Source of the DNA: Burkholderiales bacterium | Lineage (GTDB): Bacteria; Pseudomonadota; Gammaproteobacteria; Burkholderiales; SG8-41 | DNA: 64,000 nucleotides | Direction of reading: 5' to 3' | Assembly (NCBI GenBank): GCA_020854035.1 | Contig: JADZGE010000087.1 | Coordinates: 1 to 64,000, forward strand | Shown: in pieces, positions 1 through 8,164 of the stretch | Layout: every line of letters starts with the position of its first letter | Position numbering within the stretch: the stretch's first letter is position 1 | Made by a program: the position numbers and the translations under genes | The notes under the pieces: generated by a model | The model's input: only the letters and a program-made list of their open reading frames with translations | Told to the model about the DNA's origin: nothing | The model's database searches: none

Positions 1-88
1 GCGCCAGCGCGAGAAGCCCCGCCGCAAGCGCCCAGTAGAGCACGCCCAGCGCGCGCAGCACGGTGTCGAGCCCAGTGAATTCCAGCAT
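1..88 (-). CDS. N-terminus of a hypothetical membrane protein, truncated by the left window edge
   Basis: Minus strand from ATG at 88 reads MLEFTGLDTVLRALGVLYWALAAGLLALA..., open to the edge; hydrophobic. Confidence 0.45.
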   Translation of the reverse strand, partial: MLEFTGLDTVLRALGVLYWALAAGLLALA

Positions 89-203
89 CGCCTTCCCCGC
101 CCTCGCGGATTACTGTAGGCGCGTGCGCCAGGACTGTCCATGTGGTTTGGCGCACCGCGCGATTCCTTACGTGGCGTTGCTGCGCTGCGGAAACTGCCGA
201 ATG

Positions 204-244
204 CGTAGATGCGGTTTGTGAACTTTCGCAGCCAAGCATCTACG
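204..244. repeat. 9-bp perfect inverted repeat CGTAGATGC / GCATCTACG in a long intergenic region
   Basis: CGTAGATGC at 204-212 and its reverse complement at 236-244. Confidence 0.5.
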
Positions 245-273
245 GTGACGACCATAGTCGCGCCTGGGGACGC

Positions 274-303
274 GGGGTCTGACCCCGAGGTCCATCTCGG
301 GGT
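274..303. repeat. Two overlapping, mutually exclusive GC-rich hairpins, REP-like
   Basis: GGGGTC-T-GACCCC (274-286) overlaps ACCCCGAG-GTCCAT-CTCGGGGT (282-303); intergenic. Confidence 0.45.
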
Positions 304-549
304 GACCTCAAGACAACGGGATGGCCAAGTCAATTGCTTCAGGGAGAATTGGACGGGCGCCGGCCGCTCCGAGTAGAGTAGCGGCGGGAATACCCTGACG
401 GGTGCGGCCCGCCGCCCTCGCAGAACCGGGCGTGGGAAGCGGCATTTGAGCCTGGCCCCTTTTCTCTTCTCGCTGCTCGCCGTCGCGGCCAGGCCCGTTA
501 TTCACCACATCCCTAATCGGTGACCCCACGTGCACATGTATGCGCCACC

Positions 550-1683
550 TCACGCAGCCTCATGGCTGCGCGGGGTGGCGCCTGCCTTCTGCCGCTCTGC
601 GGACTTCGAGCCGGTGCTTGCGAGTGCGCCTTGCTCCAAGGCGACACCGGAGCACTCGACGATCTGCAGCAAACCAATGCCCTTGACGTTGGTGCGCCCA
701 ATAGGGCGCCCCGCAAAACCATCGTCGAGACGCTGCCAGGCATCGCGGGTCATCGCGATGGTCCCAGGCCGCGCGAACTCCGTGAGGCGCGCCGCGAGAT
801 TGACTGTCCGGCCCCAGACATCGAACTGGAATTTCTGGCGACCCAGCACTCCGCTTACCAGTGGTCCGCAATCCACGCCCACGCGCACCGGCCAGTCCGG
901 CGCCACTTCCGCCGCTGCCGCGATCATGTCGAGCCCGCAGCGCACTGCGGACGTAATCGGAGTCTTGATCGTGCGCGGCATCCCTGCCGTCGCCATGTAG
1001 GCGTCCCCGATGGTCTTGATCTTCTCCAGGCCATGCCGCTCCGTGATCGATTCAAACCGCTCGACGAGCCTCTGCAGCCGCGATACCACGCCTTCGGGCT
1101 CATGACGCTCGCAATAGGCGGTAAAGCCGACGATGTCGCAGAAGAGCACGGCGACCTCTTCGTGGCGGCGTGATGCGACGGTACCGCGGTCCTTCAATTC
1201 GCGAGCCGCGGCTGCGGGAAGGAGGACGTGCAGGAGCGCCTCCGTCTTCTCCTGTTCGCCGCGAATCTGCGCGAGTCGCGTCGTCTCCAGCCGGCGCAGG
1301 CGGCGCTTCTCCAGGCTCGCGCCGATGCGCGCCCGCAGGATCGCCGGTTCGAACGGCTTGGGCAGGTAGTCCTCGGCGCCAAGCTCGATGCAACTCGCGA
1401 CGCTCGCGATATCGTCCACGCCGGAGATCACGATGATGGGGACGTCACCGCCGGGCATCTCGGTTCGCAGCCGCTTGAGCACGCCCATGCCGTCCAGTTC
1501 GGGCAGCTCGATATCGAGGAGCACCAGATCCACGTCCCCGGCACGGATCAACGCCAGCGCGTTATGCCCGTCTTTGGCCACGGCGACGTTGTGGTATCCT
1601 TCGCGGCGCAGCTGCCGCACGAGCAGACCGCGGAAGAATGCATCATCCTCAACGACGAGGATGCGGGCGCTTTGTTTCTTCAC
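550..1683 (-). CDS. Response regulator (REC) fused to class III adenylate cyclase domain
   Basis: REC: ILVVEDD...DLVLLDIELPELDG...PKPF. Cyclase: VAVLFCDIVGFT...EKIKTIGDAYMA...FDVWGRTVNLAARL; metal Asp residues and ATP-type K/D present. GTG start overlaps upstream stop (GTGA). Confidence 0.9.
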   Translation of the reverse strand: MKKQSARILVVEDDAFFRGLLVRQLRREGYHNVAVAKDGHNALALIRAGDVDLVLLDIELPELDGMGVLKRLRTEMPGGDVPIIVISGVDDIASVASCIELGAEDYLPKPFEPAILRARIGASLEKRRLRRLETTRLAQIRGEQEKTEALLHVLLPAAAARELKDRGTVASRRHEEVAVLFCDIVGFTAYCERHEPEGVVSRLQRLVERFESITERHGLEKIKTIGDAYMATAGMPRTIKTPITSAVRCGLDMIAAAAEVAPDWPVRVGVDCGPLVSGVLGRQKFQFDVWGRTVNLAARLTEFARPGTIAMTRDAWQRLDDGFAGRPIGRTNVKGIGLLQIVECSGVALEQGALASTGSKSAERQKAGATPRSHEAA

Positions 1684-2879
1684 CCCTTGGTCTCCACAAG
1701 CTCTCCGCGGCGCTGCGCCCATTGCGCCATCCACCCGGCGAGAGCGTCCGCGGCCATGGGGCGGGCGATGAAGTAGCCCTGCGCCGCGTTGCAGCCGGCG
1801 GCGCGCAGAAAGTCCCAATCGGCCCGGTCTTCCACGCCCTCCGCAACAGTCTTCATTCCCAGCTCGCGTGCCATCCGCAGACTCGCCTCCACGATCGCCC
1901 GCAGCGACGCGTCGCGCCAGGCGCCGTGCACGAATCCGCGATCGACCTTGAGCTCCCCGAACGGCAGATCGCGCAACTGCGCAAGTGAGGAGTGGCCGGT
2001 GCCGAAATCGTCGATCGAGAGATCGACGCGCTTCAGTCGCAGGCGGGTTAGGATATCGAGCACCGCGAGCGGGTCCTTCATCAGGCGGCTCTCGGTCACT
2101 TCCAGCGTGAGCTGTGTGGGCGAGATGCCAGCGCCGGCCGCGACGCCGAGCAGCCACTCCGGGAAATCCAGGGCGTGCAGGTTCTCCATCGACACGTTGA
2201 CCGCCACGTGAAGGTCGGTGCCTGCCGCGCGCCAGTTGCCCGCTTGGCGCGCGGCCACGGCGAGCACCGTCCGGGTAAGATCATCGATGAGATCGTGCCG
2301 CTCGGCGACGGCAATGAACTGGTCGGGGTAGATCACCCCGTCGTACGGATGCTGCCAGCGCACCAGTGACTCGACGCCCACCACGACACCAGTTGCGAGC
2401 GCCACCTTGGGCTGGTAGTGATTGACGAGTTCTCCGTTCGTGATTGCACGGCGCAGATCGTCGGGATCGCGGGCGCGCACCACGCGCTGAGCTGCAGCGC
2501 CTCTCGCCAGCGTAGGCTTAAGCACGGCGCTGAGCTCTTGGATGGAGACCGGCTTGCGCAGGGCGCCGGCCACGTTCAGCTTGTGGGCGTGCGCGAGCCG
2601 CTCCGCCGCCTGCAGGATGCGCTCGTCCTCGCCGCTGACGAGCACCAGCTGGCCGGCGTAGCCGAAGCGCGCCAGGTGCCGCACGAATTCCACGCCATCC
2701 ATCTCCGGCATCTGGAGATCGACGAAGATCAACTCGAACGTTTGCCCCGAATCTTCCAGCTCGGCCAGCGCCTCCTGCGCCACCTCACGGAGCACGCAGC
2801 CGGACACCCCCAGGTTCGCGAGTTGTCGCCCCAGCACCTTCAAGGCGAACGGGTCGTCATCCACGACGAGCGTCCTCAT
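1680..2879 (-). CDS. Response regulator (REC) with EAL domain, probable c-di-GMP phosphodiesterase
   Basis: LVVDDDPFAL...IFVDLQMPEMDG; VESLVRWQHP (EAL-type), EVTES, DDFGTGHSSL, KVDRGFV, TVAEGVED. Confidence 0.9.
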   Translation of the reverse strand: MRTLVVDDDPFALKVLGRQLANLGVSGCVLREVAQEALAELEDSGQTFELIFVDLQMPEMDGVEFVRHLARFGYAGQLVLVSGEDERILQAAERLAHAHKLNVAGALRKPVSIQELSAVLKPTLARGAAAQRVVRARDPDDLRRAITNGELVNHYQPKVALATGVVVGVESLVRWQHPYDGVIYPDQFIAVAERHDLIDDLTRTVLAVAARQAGNWRAAGTDLHVAVNVSMENLHALDFPEWLLGVAAGAGISPTQLTLEVTESRLMKDPLAVLDILTRLRLKRVDLSIDDFGTGHSSLAQLRDLPFGELKVDRGFVHGAWRDASLRAIVEASLRMARELGMKTVAEGVEDRADWDFLRAAGCNAAQGYFIARPMAADALAGWMAQWAQRRGELVETKG

Positions 2880-3358
2880 GTGGGATCCTTCCGATAGCCT
2901 TCCGTGCCGACGAGATCGACGATGTTCTTCTCGATCCGGGCGAACCGCGCCTCGAACTGCGGCGCGAAGCGCGCGAGGAGCGCTCGGTTCCCCGCCTTAC
3001 CAGCGGCATCCAGCTCGGCGCACAAGTCGCCGAACGCGAGCGCGCCCACAGAACGCGACGAGGACTTGAGCTTGTGGGCGACAGCACCGACCCGTAACGC
3101 ATCGCCCGACGCCAGCGCCTCGCGCAGCTCTGCGGCCTGCCGGCGCGCGGTCACGAGGTAATCGGAGAGCAACTCCCGTGCGGTCCCGGCGTCATCACCG
3201 ATTAGGCCGCTGCGATTAGACTCCTCACCACCGGGGTTTTGACATGACGGCTTCGAGCGCAGCGCATCGACAGCGGTGCCACTTCTCGGAGTGTGCTTCT
3301 TACCAAGAGTACAAGGGGGACGAAGCGGAATAGTTGGAGCTGTCGATACCCAGTGCAA
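2876..3358 (-). CDS. HPt (histidine phosphotransfer) domain protein, N-terminus uncertain
   Basis: ARELLSDYLVTARRQAAELREALASGDALRVGAVAHKLKSSSRSVGA; 4-bp ATGA overlap with the next gene. Confidence 0.75.
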   Translation of the reverse strand: MHWVSTAPTIPLRPPCTLGKKHTPRSGTAVDALRSKPSCQNPGGEESNRSGLIGDDAGTARELLSDYLVTARRQAAELREALASGDALRVGAVAHKLKSSSRSVGALAFGDLCAELDAAGKAGNRALLARFAPQFEARFARIEKNIVDLVGTEGYRKDPT

Positions 3359-3675
3359 CAGGAAGGGTCGTAAGCGGTCAGACTCTCAAGATTCTCTCGC
3401 CGGAGGCCGCCGGCGAAGCGACGCGCACAAGTGCCGCCGCCGCCCGGGATCTGCCGAGGGTCGAGCGTGCCGCCAAGATCCTGCGCGAGGCAGCAGAGCG
3501 GCTCGGCGTCGGTGTGGTGCAGCTCGCCGAGGCGACTACTTGGAGTACGTAAACCGGATAGGAATCGGAGTGGACGGCCAGTGGAATGCTGCGGGTACAG
3601 ATCGTGGACCGGACGAGGACTCCGTTCAGGCGTGACGGAGCAGAGCAGCAATCCGACGGGCCAGCGGTGGATCGG

Positions 3676-4077
3676 TCAGGGTGCGCGGGTCTCGAGCGCA
3701 GCTACCCGCGCCTCCAGCCGGTCGATTCGCTCGTTCATTACCGGCACGGTGGCGAGGAGCGCAGCCATGTGCCGCTCCAGGGAGGTGAGGCGCTGTTTCA
3801 CGTCATTCAGGCCGGTCTCTACCAGACCGAGTCGCGATTCCACGGACTCGAGCCTGGTCTGTACCGACCCCAGCCCGGTCTCCACCGACCCGAGCCTGGT
3901 CTCCACCGACCCGAGCCTGGTCTCCATCGACCCGAGCCTGGTCTCCATCGACCCGAGCCTGGTCTCCACCAACGCGACCCGGTGAAAGACGGTCCTGAAA
4001 TCCTCGCGCGTCTCGGCGCGGGCTTCGCGTGCCTCGTCGCGGATCTCCGTCAGAATCTGTGCCGTGATGTCGGCCAT
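3676..4077 (-). CDS. Coiled-coil protein with perfect heptad repeats (RLGS[VM]ET)n
   Basis: 133-aa ORF; heptad periodicity encoded by 21-bp tandem DNA repeats. Confidence 0.6.
   Translation of the reverse strand: MADITAQILTEIRDEAREARAETREDFRTVFHRVALVETRLGSMETRLGSMETRLGSVETRLGSVETGLGSVQTRLESVESRLGLVETGLNDVKQRLTSLERHMAALLATVPVMNERIDRLEARVAALETRAP
3850..3975. repeat. Six tandem 21-bp repeats, consensus gagcctggtctccaccgaccc
   Basis: Direct reading: units at 3850, 3871, 3892, 3913, 3934 and 3955; in frame with the coiled-coil ORF. Confidence 0.9.
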
Positions 4078-4396
4078 GACGGTGATCTTACCATCCGGGA
4101 TGGATTTGTCGCCAGGGTTTCAGTCTTAACGGTGCCGCAATGTCGTCGAACAGCGCGCCGAGTCGAGCAGGCTGTCGGGCCGCGGTGGTTGCGGAAGTCG
4201 CGCACGTAGCACCGCGCGATTGAACGAGTGGCTGGCGCGCCGCTGTTGGCGCCGTGGGCGGAGACGGCACGCGCGGAGCAGCCCGGGCGCGCGATCGCGG
4301 GAACGCCGGGAGTCGTCATCGGCGGGGTTTGCATTGCAATTGCTCGCGATTCCTTCATACTTCGATTTCGCAAACACTTCTGGCAGGGGCAACCAC

Positions 4397-5350
4397 ATGA
4401 AATTTCTTCGTGCGATATGCGGTGCATGGCTGTTCGCTGTCGTGCCGCCGGCGATCGCCCAGCAGTTTCCCGCGAAATCGGTGGAGCTCGTCGTGCCCTT
4501 CGGCGCGGGAGCCGCGCCGGACACGGTGGCGCGCGAGCTCGCGCGGGGAAGGTCCAGGCGACTGGGCGCCCAGGTGATCGTGGTCAACAAGCCGGGCGCC
4601 GGCGGGGCGATCGGCTACAAGTACGTCGAAGCGAAAAAGCCGGATGGATACACCATCGTGCTGAGCTCGAACTCGGTGTCCACCGCGTACTACGGCGGCA
4701 TGATGTCGTTCAACTACACGGCGTTCGATCCGGTCGCGCGCGTGACGCTGGAGATGCCGGTGCTGGCCGTTCAGGCCGGCTCCCCGTACAGGAATCTCAA
4801 GGACCTGGTTGCGTACGTGCGCAAACACCCCGGCGAAATGCGGGTGGGCTCGACCAGCATCGGCAGCCACATGCATCTCACCCTGGTGGGGTTTTTCGAC
4901 GGCAACAACCTGAAGGTCACGGCCGTTCCGTTTCCGACGGGTGGCCATGTCGCGAGCCTGCTCGGCGGCGAGATCGCCGCGGTCGTCACCTTGCCGGCAT
5001 CGCTCTCGTCGCAGGTGAAGGCCGGATCCCTCCGGGTGCTCGGCGTGCTCGCGTCGGCCCGGGAACCCATTTTCCCCGATGTGCCGACCGCCACGGAACA
5101 GGGCTTTGCGTTCCAGTCCGATCTGTGGCGCGGCATCCACCTGCCGAAGGGCACGCCCCAGAACGTGGTCGCGCGTCTCGAGGAGGCGGTCGCCCAGGCG
5201 GTCGAGAGCCCGGACTTCAGGAAGCTTGGCGAGAACGTCGGTTTTCTTCCCGCGTACCTCAATAGCGCGGAATTCGGGAAGATGGTCGTCAAGGACGACG
5301 CGGTGATCGCCGACCGGATGGCGAGGGCAGGCATCAGGAAGAACCAGTAG
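4397..5350 (+). CDS. Tripartite tricarboxylate transporter substrate-binding protein (Bug/TctC)
   Basis: Signal peptide, FPAKSVELVVPFGAGAAPDTVAREL, VVNKPGAGGAIG, KPDGYTI. Confidence 0.92.
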   Translation: MKFLRAICGAWLFAVVPPAIAQQFPAKSVELVVPFGAGAAPDTVARELARGRSRRLGAQVIVVNKPGAGGAIGYKYVEAKKPDGYTIVLSSNSVSTAYYGGMMSFNYTAFDPVARVTLEMPVLAVQAGSPYRNLKDLVAYVRKHPGEMRVGSTSIGSHMHLTLVGFFDGNNLKVTAVPFPTGGHVASLLGGEIAAVVTLPASLSSQVKAGSLRVLGVLASAREPIFPDVPTATEQGFAFQSDLWRGIHLPKGTPQNVVARLEEAVAQAVESPDFRKLGENVGFLPAYLNSAEFGKMVVKDDAVIADRMARAGIRKNQ

Positions 5351-5417
5351 CCGCGGTCGTCTCGCGATCGAAACACCGGGCGGCCGACACGAACCCGTGA
5401 AAGGAATGGGAGAAGCG

Positions 5418-6845
5418 ATGTCCACCGTCTTGATCCGGAACGCCTGCGTATTGACGATGGAACCCGCCACCGGGGACCTCGACCCCGGAGACGTGCTGGT
5501 AGCGGGCGACCGGATCGCGGAAGTCGCGCCGCGCGTAGAGGCCCGGGCAGACCGGGTTATCGACGGGACGGGCGCCATCGTGCTGCCCGGCCTGATCAAC
5601 GCCCACGTTCATACCTGGGAGACGGCGCTGCGCGGCATCGGTTGCGACTGGGCCGGTTCGGACTACTACAACTTCTTCCACGCGAAGCTTGCGCCGCTCT
5701 TCACGCCGGAGGATACATTCATCGGCACCCTGATCGGCGCCCTTGCCCAGGTCGACGGGGGCGTGACCTCCATATTCGACTGGTGCCACAACAACTCGAC
5801 ACCGGCGCACACGGACGCGGCGGTGGACGCGCTTTTTCGATCGGGTGTTCGCGCCGTCTTCGGGCACGGGACGGTGAAGCCGCATCCCAGGCCGGGCGAG
5901 CCGCATTTCTCGCAGATTCCTCACCCGGTCGGGGAGATACGCAGGCTGAGGGAAGGGCGGCTCTCCCGCGACGACGCGCTCGTCACGCTCGCGATGGCGA
6001 TACTCGGGCCGGATTACTCGACGCCCGAAGTGTGCCGGCACGACTTCCGCGCGGCGCGTGATCTGGGGCTGCTCTCGAGCGCGCACGTGTGGGGCAGGGC
6101 GAACCGCCTCGTGCCGGGGGGCTATCGCGCGATCGCCGCGGAAGGCCTGCTGGGGCCGGATCACAACGCCGTTCACGGCAACTACATCGAGGACGATGAG
6201 CTCAAGGTCCTCGTCGACAGCGGGGCATCGGTCACCTCTACCACTACCGGCGAGTTGAATAATCATGTCCGCCCGTCATTGAGCGGCCGGGTCCGCCGGC
6301 TCGGCGGTTACCCGTCGATCGGAACCGACAGCGAGGTGGGCACCAAGGGCGATATGTTCGGGGCGATGCGCTCGGCGCTGCGAGTCCAGCGCTTCTTCGC
6401 CAATCAGGAAATCATCCGGGAAATGGAAGGGGCGCCGCAAGGCGCCGCCGCCGAGTACGCCCGCGAGAACCTGAAGACGATAGGCACGGGCGGCTCCTTC
6501 ATCGAAAAGGTCTCCTTCACGGCGAGGGAAGTGCTCGAGTGGGCGACGATCAACAACGCGAGGGCCTTGCGCATCGATCACCGGGTGGGTTCCCTGAAGC
6601 CCGGCAAGCTGGCCGATCTCATCATGATCCGGCGCGACGCCCTGCATATCGTCTCGGCGCAGGATCCCGTTCAGGCGGTAGTTTCGTACGCGCAGACGAA
6701 CGACGTCGACACGGTCATGATCGCGGGGCGTATCGCGAAGGAGAAGGGGAAGCTGAACTTCGCCGGCCTGGAGGAGAAGTGCGGCGAGCTGCGCGCGTCG
6801 GCGCAACGGCTGCTGTCACGGGCGCGCACGCCGGCCGCTCACTGA
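5418..6845 (+). CDS. Amidohydrolase family protein (cytosine deaminase/chlorohydrolase-like)
   Basis: GLINAHVHTWE, SIGTDSE, NARALRIDHRVGSLKPGKLADLIMI. Confidence 0.88.
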   Translation: MSTVLIRNACVLTMEPATGDLDPGDVLVAGDRIAEVAPRVEARADRVIDGTGAIVLPGLINAHVHTWETALRGIGCDWAGSDYYNFFHAKLAPLFTPEDTFIGTLIGALAQVDGGVTSIFDWCHNNSTPAHTDAAVDALFRSGVRAVFGHGTVKPHPRPGEPHFSQIPHPVGEIRRLREGRLSRDDALVTLAMAILGPDYSTPEVCRHDFRAARDLGLLSSAHVWGRANRLVPGGYRAIAAEGLLGPDHNAVHGNYIEDDELKVLVDSGASVTSTTTGELNNHVRPSLSGRVRRLGGYPSIGTDSEVGTKGDMFGAMRSALRVQRFFANQEIIREMEGAPQGAAAEYARENLKTIGTGGSFIEKVSFTAREVLEWATINNARALRIDHRVGSLKPGKLADLIMIRRDALHIVSAQDPVQAVVSYAQTNDVDTVMIAGRIAKEKGKLNFAGLEEKCGELRASAQRLLSRARTPAAH

Positions 6846-6905
6846 GCGCGGGGCCATATTGCGCCGGCACCGTGCTTACCCCGTTCGGTCGAACCGGGGT
6901 CGCGC

Positions 6906-6944
6906 ATGGCACGCATCGTGAAGCGCACCCGGCACGAACCGTGA
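6906..6944 (+). pseudogene. 5' relic of a CDGSH iron-sulfur protein gene (MARIVKRTRHEP*)
   Basis: 24 nt ATGGCACGCATCGTGAAGCGCACC identical to the start of the intact CDGSH gene at 14977-15000, followed by a stop. Confidence 0.6.
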
Positions 6945-6966
6945 CGTTCCGCCGCCGGATCACCGC

Positions 6967-7509
6967 ATGAACGTCCGGGTCTGCGGGCAGTCCGACTTCG
7001 CGGCGATCCTCGCCATCATCAACGATGCCGCCCGGGCTTATCGCGGCGTCATTCCAGCCGATCGCTGGCACGAGCCGTACATGGGTGAATCCGGGTTGCG
7101 GCACGAGCTTGACGCGGGCGTGACGTTCCGGGGCGGCGAGCAGGATGGCCGGCTACTGGGCGTGATGGGCATTCAGCCGGTGCGGGACGTGACGCTGATC
7201 CGCCACGCCTACGTGCGCACGGCGAACCAGGGGCAGGGTATCGGGAGCACGCTGCTGGCGCACCTGCTGGGTCTCGCCGACCGCCCGGTGCTCGTGGGTA
7301 CCTGGGCCGCCGCCTCGTGGGCGATCAACTTTTACCGGAAACACGGCTTCCGGCTCGTCACGCCCGCCGAAAAGGATCGCCTGCTGCGCAAGTACTGGGC
7401 CGTTCCGCAGCGGCAGATCGAGACTTCCGTGGTGCTGGCGGATCGCGGGTGGTTCGAATCCGCGGGTTACGCGGATTCACGAGGAGACTTCCCGTGTCCG
7501 GCCGATTGA
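6967..7509 (+). CDS. GNAT family N-acetyltransferase
   Basis: HAYVRTANQGQGIGSTLLAHLL; AINFYRKHGFRLV. Confidence 0.88.
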   Translation: MNVRVCGQSDFAAILAIINDAARAYRGVIPADRWHEPYMGESGLRHELDAGVTFRGGEQDGRLLGVMGIQPVRDVTLIRHAYVRTANQGQGIGSTLLAHLLGLADRPVLVGTWAAASWAINFYRKHGFRLVTPAEKDRLLRKYWAVPQRQIETSVVLADRGWFESAGYADSRGDFPCPAD

Positions 7510-7606
7510 CCGCATCCGCCCCTTTATCCGGGTGATCCGGGGGATTTCGACGGCGACACCGGCGTCGCGCGCAGAGATCTCGACGTAGCGATCATCCGTG
7601 CGCCGC

Positions 7607-8161
7607 TCACGCGGCCGGCTCCGCGGTATATGCCAGCCGCCCGGCGACGAGGCGTGCCGGCGGTCTCAACGCGTGCGGCGCCGCCTTGCCGGGGCCGAGG
7701 ATATGCGCGACCGGAATGCCGGCTGCGACGAGCGCATCGGCGATCAGAGCGCGATGGCAGCGCCACCAGAGCAACTCGGCGCAGAGCAGTGCCGCCGGCT
7801 GCTGCGCGGCGAACGCCACGAGCTTCCCGAACCCGGCGCGGAATGCTTCGCTCTCCATGTGATCGGCATAGCCGCGAAACGCCCCGTTGCGCCACGCGGT
7901 ATTCGGCGATCCCGGCAATGCCTTGCGCCGCCCGCCGAGTTCGGGAAACCACCGGTAGCCGAGGCCATCTGCGGCGAGCGCCGCGGCGAGCGCGTCACTG
8001 CCGTAAGCGGGGTTGCGCCGGGAGCCGGGAAAGCGGCGCACGTCGGCGATCGCCGCCACGCCGTGCGCCGCGAGGAGGCCCAGGAACTCCGGCAGCGGCC
8101 GCGTCGAGTGGCCGATCGTGAAAACCGTCGCGGGCCGCGCCAGAGGATCCGTCGCGCCCAT
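7607..8161 (-). CDS. DUF488 family protein
   Basis: VFTIGHSTRPLPEFLGLL..ADVRRFPGSRRNPAYG; LCAELLWWRCHRALIAD. Confidence 0.88.
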   Translation of the reverse strand: MGATDPLARPATVFTIGHSTRPLPEFLGLLAAHGVAAIADVRRFPGSRRNPAYGSDALAAALAADGLGYRWFPELGGRRKALPGSPNTAWRNGAFRGYADHMESEAFRAGFGKLVAFAAQQPAALLCAELLWWRCHRALIADALVAAGIPVAHILGPGKAAPHALRPPARLVAGRLAYTAEPAA

Positions 8162-8164
8162 CGT

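Noticed and set aside
3850-3975. CRISPR array
   Set aside because: Contiguous 21-bp repeats with no spacers, in frame within a coiled-coil ORF.
5418-6845. Specific assignment as atrazine/melamine chlorohydrolase
   Set aside because: Only general amidohydrolase motifs can be supported; substrate cannot be told from motifs alone.
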